From assembly GCA_021802165.1 (NCBI GenBank), contig JAKAAU010000009.1, positions 1 through 14,784 on the forward strand: a DNA stretch of 14,784 bases. Direction: 5' to 3'. Every line of letters begins with the position of its first letter. The first letter of the stretch is position 1. Source of the DNA: Thermoplasmata archaeon (GTDB lineage Archaea; Thermoplasmatota; Thermoplasmata; Thermoplasmatales; Thermoplasmataceae). The position numbers were made by a program, and so were the translations under genes. The notes under the pieces are model-generated. The model was given only the letters and a program-made list of their open reading frames with translations, did not search any database and was not told the origin of the DNA. Shown piece after piece: positions 1 through 6,576 of the stretch.

Positions 1-265
1 TGTTTTCTGGAGCGGTTATTACCACATCGCTCATAAACTGCTGCCATTTCCTGTTGATTTCACTGCTGTTTATAATGCCAAGTGCCCTGCTTAAATCCTC
101 GCACTCCCAGTAGCCAAAAATGTCGGTGCCATCCATGAATATGGAATAATTCCTGACACCGGCTTCTTTCAGCAATTTTAATAATTCCGGCCACACATTT
201 TTATGCCTTTTTATATATTCATCCTTCATTTCATTCCTTATAATAAGATGGAAACTATATCTCAT
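1..265 (-). CDS. rhaM: L-rhamnose mutarotase family protein (partial, N-terminal 88 residues)
   Basis: Enzymes of this family interconvert alpha and beta anomers of L-rhamnose or related sugars in the cytoplasm. The reading frame starts at ATG 263-265 and runs off the left edge after 88 residues; the family is about 104 residues long, so roughly 15 C-terminal residues are missing. Seen directly: Tyr17, and His21 followed by WPEL at 25-28 (the family's Y..RH..xWPE signature, whose histidine is catalytic in E. coli RhaM), then NYSIF (about 41-45) and a C-terminal W-x2-FMSDV block matching the family's W-x2-YMTDV. The match is from memory of E. coli RhaM, but it is collinear over the whole fragment. 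An AT-rich TATA-like box sits about 25 bp upstream, so the mRNA is probably leaderless. The sugar specificity could differ from rhamnose, and the rest of any sugar pathway lies outside the window. Confidence 0.82.
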   Translation of the reverse strand, partial: MRYSFHLIIRNEMKDEYIKRHKNVWPELLKLLKEAGVRNYSIFMDGTDIFGYWECEDLSRALGIINSSEINRKWQQFMSDVVITAPEN

Positions 266-282
266 AAAATATTATTGCCATG

Positions 283-294
283 AAATATAAATAT
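283..294 (-). promoter_or_regulatory. TATA-like promoter of the mutarotase gene
   Basis: The minus strand reads ATATTTATATTT, centred about 24 nt upstream of the ATG at 265. That spacing would put transcription start at or next to the start codon, giving a leaderless mRNA, and no Shine-Dalgarno motif is present. The region is AT-rich, so the box is a judgement, not a unique match. Confidence 0.45.
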
Positions 295-309
295 CTATAT
301 GATGATTTC

Positions 310-370
310 AAAAAATCAGTGGAAAAATAAATATTCTGTAAATTAAATTTAAGGATAAAGATTATCCTTA
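310..370 (-). terminator. Stem-loop over the thermosome stop codon with downstream T-tracts
   Basis: A perfect 9-bp inverted repeat pairs 350-358 with 362-370 around a 3-nt loop (arm TAAGGATAA). The thermosome stop codon (368-370) is the first arm's outer triplet on the minus strand. Downstream on the minus strand come T-rich stretches, including T5 around 332-336 and a T6 at 310-315. Archaeal termination relies mainly on oligo-T, so the T-tracts are the likely terminator; the stem may help termination or protect the 3' end. The repeat is seen directly; the function is inferred. Confidence 0.5.
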
Positions 371-1987
371 GTAATCTCCACCCTGTGGCATTCCACCGGG
401 TGAACCGCCCTTGGATGACTTTGTTGCTATAACGTCGTCGATCCTCAGTATCATTACTGCTGCCTCAGTGGCGGCCTCGACTGCCTGCTTGCCAACCCTT
501 ATAGGCTCTATGACGCCGGTTTTCTCCATGTCCTCCACGTTTCCTGAAAAGACGTTTATACCGTATGTTTTCTTTCCATTGGCGTGCTCACTCCTTATTT
601 TTATAAGGATGTCAATTGGGTCGAGACCGGCATTCTCTGAAAGGGCTCTGGGAATTTCTTCCATGGCGTCTGCAAACTTTTCAATGGCAAGCTGCTGCCT
701 TCCACCTACCTTGGATGCATAGTTTCTCAGGTTGAATGCGATTTCCTCTGCAGCTGATCCGCCACCTGTTACATAAGCACCATCCTCGACTGCGGCTGCA
801 ACAACATGGAGTGAATCTGTTAATGACCTCTCTATTTCATCTGCAACATGGTCGGTTCCTGCCCTGATTAACAGGCTGATTGCCTTCGGATTCTTGCTGC
901 CGGTGACAAAGGTCATGTAATCGTCGCTTACCTTTCTTTCCTCCACTGTTGCGGCTATTCCAAGGTCTGATGCGGTAATTTCTTCCAGTGAAGATACTAT
1001 GGCTGCTCCCGTAGCCTTTGCAAGCTTGTCAACATCGCTTTTCTTAACCCTTCTTACTGCGTACATTCCTGCCTTTGCAAGGTAGTGCTGTGCCATGTCG
1101 TCTATTCCTTTCTGGGTTATAACAACATTTGCACCTGTTGCCTTTATTTTATCAACCATTTCCCTTAGAACATCCTCTTCCTGCCCCAGGAATTTCTGTA
1201 TCATTGAGGGATCGCTGATCTGAAGGTTTGTATCAAATTCCGGCTTCTTTATCTCCAGGGCCACATCCAGCAATGCTATTTTTGCATTTTTTACAACTTT
1301 TGGCATGTTGGGATGCACCTTTTCCTTATCCAGTATTATTCCGTCAATTAACTCTGTCTGATCAATTTCTCCGCTGTTTTTCTTAATGATCTGGAGGTTG
1401 TCAAAGTCCACCAGGTATTTGCCATCCCTTTCCTCTGCAATATTCTTTATTGCATTGTATGAGATTTCTCCAAGCAGGTCCTTCTCAACAGATGCACTCT
1501 TGCTGTTAAGCGAGGTTTTTGCCATTTTAATTAATACTTCCTTATCTTTTATGGATACTGGCTTTGAAATTTCATCCAGAACCCTGCTTGCCTGTGCAGC
1601 TGCTGTTTTATACCCTTCTGTGATTACTGTAGGGTGTACATTCTGTTTTACCAGTCCCTGGGCCTGGTCAAGCAATGCTCCTGCTATTACCACTGCTGTT
1701 GTGGTTCCATCGCCGACATAGCTGTCCTGCGTCTTTGAAACCTCAACCATCATTTTTGCAGCTGGATGCTCAACATCCATTTCCTTCAGTATTGTGACCC
1801 CGTCATTTGTTATAACTATATCGCCAAGGGAGTCGACAAGCATCTTGTCCATTCCCCTCGGGCCAAGTGTAGACCTAATAGATGTTGCTATGGCTTTTGC
1901 TGCATCTATATTCTCGAACATTGCGTCCTTTCCGCTCTCTCTCTTAGTTCCTTCTTTCAGGATAAATATGGGTTGACCACCAATCAT
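368..1987 (-). CDS. thsB: Thermosome subunit (group II chaperonin), beta-type
   Basis: This is the ATP-dependent cytosolic chaperonin subunit that forms a double-ring complex and folds proteins under heat and acid stress. The 539-residue product has the expected family length. Visible signatures are LGPRGMDKM (41-49), NDGVTIL (61-67) and the ATP-site loop GDGTTT (92-97, Asp94), a VTGGG block in the C-terminal equatorial part, and the conserved AGLDPIDIL and TYGINVF segments near the end. The N-terminus ([17 protein letters not shown]) resembles the T. acidophilum beta subunit more than alpha, so I assign beta; a partner alpha subunit is not in this window. The start is ATG 1985-1987. An in-frame TTG three codons earlier is less likely, because the TATA box at 2016-2023 predicts transcription start near 1995. 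The tail ends in a Gly/Met-rich stretch ([13 protein letters not shown]), like the flexible GGM tails of many chaperonins. Confidence 0.97.
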   Translation of the reverse strand: MIGGQPIFILKEGTKRESGKDAMFENIDAAKAIATSIRSTLGPRGMDKMLVDSLGDIVITNDGVTILKEMDVEHPAAKMMVEVSKTQDSYVGDGTTTAVVIAGALLDQAQGLVKQNVHPTVITEGYKTAAAQASRVLDEISKPVSIKDKEVLIKMAKTSLNSKSASVEKDLLGEISYNAIKNIAEERDGKYLVDFDNLQIIKKNSGEIDQTELIDGIILDKEKVHPNMPKVVKNAKIALLDVALEIKKPEFDTNLQISDPSMIQKFLGQEEDVLREMVDKIKATGANVVITQKGIDDMAQHYLAKAGMYAVRRVKKSDVDKLAKATGAAIVSSLEEITASDLGIAATVEERKVSDDYMTFVTGSKNPKAISLLIRAGTDHVADEIERSLTDSLHVVAAAVEDGAYVTGGGSAAEEIAFNLRNYASKVGGRQQLAIEKFADAMEEIPRALSENAGLDPIDILIKIRSEHANGKKTYGINVFSGNVEDMEKTGVIEPIRVGKQAVEAATEAAVMILRIDDVIATKSSKGGSPGGMPQGGDY

Positions 1988-2015
1988 GATTATCAAGTAA
2001 GTAAAAATAAACTTC

Positions 2016-2027
2016 TATATATAGTTT
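2016..2027 (-). promoter_or_regulatory. TATA box and BRE of the thermosome gene
   Basis: The minus strand reads AAAC followed by TATATATA (2016-2023), the best TATA/BRE match in this spacer. It is centred about 33 nt upstream of ATG 1987, so transcription should start near 1995 and leave a leader of under 10 nt. No Shine-Dalgarno motif is visible, which fits a near-leaderless mRNA. Confidence 0.6.
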
Positions 2028-2070
2028 ACTATATTAACTGCAATTATATTATACAGTATAAATAAATATA

Positions 2071-2089
2071 CGTTTATATATAAAAATAA
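2071..2089 (-). terminator. Oligo-T tract after the helicase gene, overlapping a second TATA-like element
   Basis: Just past the helicase stop, the minus strand reads ATTATTTTTATATATAAACG. The T5 (2082-2086) could terminate the helicase transcript. The following TATATATAAA could be an extra upstream promoter for the thermosome gene, with a leader of about 60 nt. The two roles cannot be separated from sequence alone. Confidence 0.3.
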
Positions 2090-4795
2090 TCACCAGTACT
2101 GCCTGTTTTTGGCGAAATCAGTTTCAGCATTTAGAAGCCGTTTTATGAGGTCTTCTTCATGAAGGTAAGATACCTCAAGTATCCTTGATGCAACCTCAGG
2201 GCCCACCCCCCTGGCAGCCATTACCATTATTGCCGTTATGCCGTGCTCCCTGACAAGATGCGCATTTTTGACCAGCCTGCGCCTGGTTTTTTCGTCAATT
2301 TTTTTAGATATTGACTCTTCATCAAATTTGGATACAGATGCCACAAGCCGTGAATGGCATACGGGACACTGTATATCTGTTATATCCTTTATTTTTCTTG
2401 TTCTCTTATTACCGCATGATGTGCAGTAAAGAATAACCTCCTCATTCATCAATCTCTTTTTGATAGAATCCAGGATGGTCTTTGTTGGTTTCAATGGCAT
2501 GATCCTTTCAGAGTAATGGGAAAGGAATATGTTAGAGGATTCTGATATTTTATCCTTTAGTATAAAATTTGAGTCTTTCAGCCTTTCCAGATATTTTCTG
2601 AGGACGTCTATATCCATATAATCGAATATTAACTTCCTGATTGAGTCCTCATAAACAACTGTGTTATAATAAGAATCAACTATCTTCTCAAAACGGATCC
2701 TGGTTATGTCAGCCTCATTTGTAATAATCCCAAATTTTCTTGCCTCGTAGAGAAACACATTGTTGAAAAAACGTGACCTTCTGGCAGATGATTTTACATA
2801 GCCATCCAGATTATCCCTGTCAATATTCATGATAAGGTTCTTTATGTCATCTGCCGAGATATTCCTGGAAACGCGCATGTAAATATGGTATGGTGAATAA
2901 TCCATTTCCACGCTTTCCCCCGTAATAGATGTAAGCAACCCTGACAGAATCTGGGCAAGGGTAAAGTTACCGAGGCTCCCCAGCAGAACCTGTATAACGA
3001 TTTCAGAATTATGTGCTTCAATTATGATTCTATCCAGTGTGGCCATATCATTTTTATACCATTCAGCAAGCGCTACCCTGCCGTTTTTATTTACAAAGTC
3101 CGGAATTATTTTATTCTTGCGATCCAGTGATACACGGGATGCAGCCTCGTACAGCACCGGAATTTCCTCGCCGGTCCAGTGAGGGGCTATGGCAGCTGTG
3201 GCAAACGGCTCAACGTATATTTTGTCATCGTCTATACGAATTGTCCTCCATGTGCTTCCCTTCATAACAAAATAGGAACCGGGTGAAACTTCGTTTATCA
3301 CATACTTTTCATCCAGCGTTCCTATGAACTGCTTATTTATTACGTCAATTACACGGTAGTTTTTCTCCCCGGCTATCATGGATATGTTCTCAATGAAGTA
3401 CTTCAGAACCGGATATCTCCTTATGGCAAAATTTCCTTCTATAATTATCTTGCGTGTTTTTGAAAGCAATTCCAGAACAGAATAGTAATCCTCAAATGTT
3501 AAGTCCCTGAAAGGATACGCACCGGTAATAACCTTATAAAAGTAGTTATAATCCATTTTCCAGGAAAAATTCAGTTCAAGCATGATCTGATTGGCAACAG
3601 TGGATAGAGAATTTTTTCTGATCATGACGTTTTCCAGCTCTCCAGATTTTATATTTCCTACTATTGCCTTTGCCTCCTCCAGTTCTATGACATCGTTGCA
3701 GATCACCATGCCACGTGAAATTTTTTCCAGTGAATGACCAGCACGCCCTATGCGCTGTATCATCTTGTTAATCTGCCTGGGGGAGTTGAACTGCACAACC
3801 ATATCTGCTGATCCAACATCTATTCCAAGTTCCAGCGATGATGTGCAAATAAGGGCCTTTACACGATTCTCCTTAAAATCTGATTCGGCCTTTTCCCTTG
3901 TTTCCTTTGAAAGAGAACCGTGGTGCACCTCTATATCAGGATTTTTCAGCCACAGTTTCATCCTGAATGATATGTCCTCTGCAACATATCTCCGGTTTAC
4001 AAAAACTATTGTTCCTGTATTTTCTTCTACTATGGAATGAATTCTCTGTATTGAACCCGCATACTGTGGATCGCATGCCATTATTTCGGCCGTTTCCTCA
4101 TCACTTTTCTCAGGCATTATCACCTGTATATCCATTTTCTTGTCTATAACGGGCTTCAATATTTTGCATTCCTTTGACGGCGATATAAAAAGTGCCAGTT
4201 CATTTTCATTTCTTGCGGTTGCAGACAGGCCTATAACCTGGAAATTTCCTGCAAGGACCTTTAAGCGCTCCATGGCTATGGCAAACTGTGATCCACGCTC
4301 GTTCTGCGCCATTTCGTGAACCTCATCAACTATTACATACCTTATATTCTTTATGTGCTCCCTGAGACGTTTGCCCATCATGAGAAGCTGGAGAGATTCC
4401 GGTGTTGTGATAAGTATCTGTGCCGGATTTTTTGAGATTTCGTTTTTCTGTGACTGCGTTATATCGCTATGCCTTACCTGTACCCTCATGCCAAGTGTAT
4501 TGCAGTAATCAATAAGCCGGGATAGCATATCCCTGTTAAGTGCCCTCAGGGGAGTTATGTAAAGAAGGGCTATAGCCTGGGGCCGTTCAGTGTAGATCCT
4601 GTTTAACACAGGCAGAACAGCAGCCTCTGTTTTTCCGGACCCTGTAGGGGATATCAAAAGCACATTGCTACCTGAGAGTATCTCCGGTATTGCAAGCTTT
4701 TGTGCCTCCGTTGGAATTAGTATTCCGTTTCTGGCCACACTATCTTTAAGTGCGGGGTCAAGCATATCGAAAACATTTCCTCTTTGTTCTGGCAT
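2090..4795 (-). CDS. lhr: Lhr-type superfamily 2 ATP-dependent helicase
   Basis: Large helicase-related (Lhr) proteins are ATP-driven translocases acting on DNA and DNA:RNA hybrids, linked to repair and RNA metabolism. The 901-residue length is typical of the archaeal forms. Motifs in order: Q-like PTEAQ (28-32), Walker A PTGSGKT (50-56), Ia TPLRAL (81-86), DEVH box (157-160), SAT (191-193), and motif VI QRIGRAGH (347-354). The winged-helix and Lhr-core regions would follow at about 380-780. The C-terminus has a zinc-binding pattern, Cys791-x2-Cys794-x15-Cys810-x2-Cys813, then a helix-hairpin-helix-like segment ARGVGPEVASRIL with GVGP at 863-866. Such a cysteine cluster and HhH tail are, as I recall, normal for an archaeal Lhr subgroup (possibly aLhr2). 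ATG 4795 has a TATA box about 28 nt upstream, so the mRNA is probably leaderless. The gene is divergent from the MutS-like pair. Confidence 0.93.
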   Translation of the reverse strand: MPEQRGNVFDMLDPALKDSVARNGILIPTEAQKLAIPEILSGSNVLLISPTGSGKTEAAVLPVLNRIYTERPQAIALLYITPLRALNRDMLSRLIDYCNTLGMRVQVRHSDITQSQKNEISKNPAQILITTPESLQLLMMGKRLREHIKNIRYVIVDEVHEMAQNERGSQFAIAMERLKVLAGNFQVIGLSATARNENELALFISPSKECKILKPVIDKKMDIQVIMPEKSDEETAEIMACDPQYAGSIQRIHSIVEENTGTIVFVNRRYVAEDISFRMKLWLKNPDIEVHHGSLSKETREKAESDFKENRVKALICTSSLELGIDVGSADMVVQFNSPRQINKMIQRIGRAGHSLEKISRGMVICNDVIELEEAKAIVGNIKSGELENVMIRKNSLSTVANQIMLELNFSWKMDYNYFYKVITGAYPFRDLTFEDYYSVLELLSKTRKIIIEGNFAIRRYPVLKYFIENISMIAGEKNYRVIDVINKQFIGTLDEKYVINEVSPGSYFVMKGSTWRTIRIDDDKIYVEPFATAAIAPHWTGEEIPVLYEAASRVSLDRKNKIIPDFVNKNGRVALAEWYKNDMATLDRIIIEAHNSEIVIQVLLGSLGNFTLAQILSGLLTSITGESVEMDYSPYHIYMRVSRNISADDIKNLIMNIDRDNLDGYVKSSARRSRFFNNVFLYEARKFGIITNEADITRIRFEKIVDSYYNTVVYEDSIRKLIFDYMDIDVLRKYLERLKDSNFILKDKISESSNIFLSHYSERIMPLKPTKTILDSIKKRLMNEEVILYCTSCGNKRTRKIKDITDIQCPVCHSRLVASVSKFDEESISKKIDEKTRRRLVKNAHLVREHGITAIMVMAARGVGPEVASRILEVSYLHEEDLIKRLLNAETDFAKNRQYW

Positions 4796-4818
4796 TGCTC
4801 TATTCCAATAACAGGATG

Positions 4819-4828
4819 TTATTTAAAG
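4819..4828 (-). promoter_or_regulatory. TATA box of the helicase gene
   Basis: The minus strand reads CTTTAAATAA, preceded by a purine-rich GAAACA that could serve as BRE. The box is centred about 28 nt from ATG 4795, so transcription should start within a few bases of the start codon (leaderless). Confidence 0.55.
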
Positions 4829-4867
4829 TGTTTCAGTTATGAGGGGCTTCAAATGGTTAACTGCTCT

Positions 4868-4961
4868 TATGCTATAGCATTGGATCCTGCAGACGAATAG
4901 GCCAACTGGCAATAAATGCTACCACCAGGAGAGGTGAAATGTTTATATTGAAAATAGCATT
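4868..4961. repeat. Four TAGCAT/ATGCTA copies in the divergent spacer
   Basis: ATGCTATAGCAT at 4869-4880 is a perfect 12-bp palindrome made of two inverted TAGCAT hexamers. A further inverted copy lies at 4916-4921 (within AATGCTA) and a direct copy at 4955-4960 (within TAGCATT). The single copies are about 40 bp apart, near four helical turns. They flank the promoters of the helicase and the MutS-like genes, so they could be operator sites. Binding by any regulator is inferred, not shown. Confidence 0.45.
4942..4949 (+). promoter_or_regulatory. Candidate TATA box of the MutS-like operon
   Basis: TTTATATT is the best plus-strand TATA match before the MutS-like genes and predicts transcription start near 4970. 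A weaker alternative, TATAATCT at 4961-4968, would start near 4990. Either choice leaves a leader of about 50-70 nt, which makes a Shine-Dalgarno-dependent start more likely than a leaderless one. Confidence 0.4.
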
Positions 4962-5026
4962 ATAATCTATGTGGATGGAGTTCCACTCAATGCCTCTGTG
5001 CTGATAACTCCTGATAAAAATGGAAT

Positions 5027-5040
5027 GGAGTGGTACTGTG
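5027..5040 (+). promoter_or_regulatory. Ribosome binding site deciding a GTG start
   Basis: GGAG at 5027-5030 lies 7 nt before GTG 5038-5040. The earlier in-frame ATG at 5020 has no comparable motif upstream. With a predicted leader, this favours GTG as the start of the first MutS-like gene. Confidence 0.45.
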
Positions 5041-6576
5041 GAGTTTGAAAGCATAATTTACAGGGACAATGGCGTAAAAACCGTAATGGAAAGGGAAACA
5101 GATATTTTTAGGGATCTGGCCCTGGATGAAATTTTTGCTGCAATAAATGGACACATACATGATAATGAAACTGAATCTTTGCTGTATATGCCCATGAAAT
5201 CTGAACAGGATATAAAATACAGGCAGGAGGTGTTTCAGGATCTGACTGATATAAACATAAGCAGGGGAATCGAGTCTTTCTCTAAGGATGCCGAAATCCT
5301 GCAATACAATATGAAAAAATTGAGGGAAGTAGATTCAGTGCAGAGAAATAGGCTATTCCTTGATTCCGCATATCTGTATTGTAATTCTATTATTTCGCTC
5401 CTTAATTGCCTTGATAATAATGCCGTAAAATCCCATGGACTGAATAGCTTAAGAAATTACCTTAGATCATACAGCAAATCTGAAGAATTCAGAATACTGG
5501 CATCTGAATCAAAAGGAGTGGAAAGTGCAATGGAATCCTTAAGGTATATGATTACAGTTAAGGGTACAAGGATAACTGTCAGGAGAAGCATTGAATCAGA
5601 GGATTTTGGTGCCGAGATAGTAAAATACTTTGACCGTTTTCTTGATGGCGAACAGCCGGAATTCAAGGAAAATTATTCATACAGCACCGGCCATGTGGAG
5701 GCTTCATTGGTTGAAATGGCATCAAGGCTTTACCCGGATCAGTTCTTAAGGATGGAATCGTTCTATGAGAACCATCAGAATTTTATCAATCCTGTAATTG
5801 AAAGGCTTATGCGTGAAATAAAATTTTATACAAGATACATAACCTACATGAGGCGTTTCATAGACAGTGGATTGGACTTTTGCATTCCAGAGATTGTATC
5901 CTCCGGTGATGTTTTTTATTCAAGAAATTCCTATGACCTGGCACTTGCAGGGAAACTCCTTGATAGGGGAATATTACCTGTTACAAACGGCTTTTATCTC
6001 GAAGGTGGGGCAAAAATTATACTTGTGACCGGCCCAAACAATGGAGGGAAGACCACATTTGCCAGGGCCTTTGGCCAGATGCACTATCTTGCTTCACTTG
6101 GTTTCCCGGTGCCGGGAAGCAGTGCAAGGCTCCAGGCCCCTGATAAGATATACACACATTTTGAAAAATCAGAGACAGTTGAAAATCCAGTTGGCAGGCT
6201 GGAGGAAGAATTGATCAGGTTCCACGAAATAGTTAAAAATGCAACATGCAGAAGCATTGTAATTATAAATGAAATGCTGAGCTCCGCAACTTTAAGTGAT
6301 GGAATAGAGATAGGAAAGAAAATCATTGAAAATCTGAAAGAAATCGGGTGCATTACGGTTTACGTTACATTCATACACGAACTCTCCCTAATAGAAGGAA
6401 CAGAAAGTTATGTTGCACAGGTCAACAACAAAGACCCCGAAAAAAGAACGTATAAAATAATTAAACAGCCATCAAATGGAATGGCCTATGCACATGCACT
6501 TGCGGAAAAATACGGGCTGAGCTATGAAGACTTGAGGAGGAGGATCAGTAATGAGAACGTACCTGAGCAGCATTAG
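5038..6576 (+). CDS. MutS-like ATPase, first of a tandem pair
   Basis: A 512-residue MutS-related protein. Seen: YRQEVFQDL at 61-69 near the N-terminus, a long helical middle matching the MutS core/lever region, then a C-terminal ABC-type ATPase with Walker A GPNNGGKTT (332-340) and a Walker B-like IVIINEM in which Asn411-Glu412 replace the usual Asp-Glu. The length and the N-terminus leave no room for the MutS mismatch-recognition domain, and I see no Phe-x-Glu motif. Classical mismatch recognition is therefore unlikely; structure-specific DNA or RNA binding is possible. GTG 5038 is chosen because of its Shine-Dalgarno motif and because the protein then begins with FESIIY, which resembles the N-terminus I recall for this family; ATG 5020 would add six residues. 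It overlaps the next gene by 26 nt, so the two are translationally coupled and probably make a heterodimer. Confidence 0.85.
   Translation: MEFESIIYRDNGVKTVMERETDIFRDLALDEIFAAINGHIHDNETESLLYMPMKSEQDIKYRQEVFQDLTDINISRGIESFSKDAEILQYNMKKLREVDSVQRNRLFLDSAYLYCNSIISLLNCLDNNAVKSHGLNSLRNYLRSYSKSEEFRILASESKGVESAMESLRYMITVKGTRITVRRSIESEDFGAEIVKYFDRFLDGEQPEFKENYSYSTGHVEASLVEMASRLYPDQFLRMESFYENHQNFINPVIERLMREIKFYTRYITYMRRFIDSGLDFCIPEIVSSGDVFYSRNSYDLALAGKLLDRGILPVTNGFYLEGGAKIILVTGPNNGGKTTFARAFGQMHYLASLGFPVPGSSARLQAPDKIYTHFEKSETVENPVGRLEEELIRFHEIVKNATCRSIVIINEMLSSATLSDGIEIGKKIIENLKEIGCITVYVTFIHELSLIEGTESYVAQVNNKDPEKRTYKIIKQPSNGMAYAHALAEKYGLSYEDLRRRISNENVPEQH
6534..6543 (+). promoter_or_regulatory. Strong internal Shine-Dalgarno for the second MutS-like gene
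   Basis: GAGGAGGAGG lies 7 nt before ATG 6551, inside the end of the upstream gene. It is made largely by three consecutive AGG arginine codons (6535-6543) of that gene. Its strength and spacing fix the downstream start and support coupled translation of the pair. Confidence 0.75.

Noticed and set aside
299..360. ATGATGA resembling a C box of a C/D guide RNA
   Set aside because: No CTGA D box follows at a suitable distance and no terminal pairing is present.
411..722. Plus-strand open frame across the thermosome 3' part
   Set aside because: Shadow frame of the chaperonin gene with no independent start signals.
1988..1996. TTG start giving the thermosome three extra residues
   Set aside because: Predicted transcription start is near 1995, and ATG 1987 gives the N-terminus expected from the family.
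4901..4910. GCCAACTGGC inverted repeat
   Set aside because: Only 4-bp arms, no neighbouring signal and no extension; likely chance.
5020..5037. ATG 5020 as start of the first MutS-like gene
   Set aside because: It is in frame but has no Shine-Dalgarno motif in a leadered transcript; GTG 5038 has GGAG at 7 nt. It remains possible and would add only six residues.
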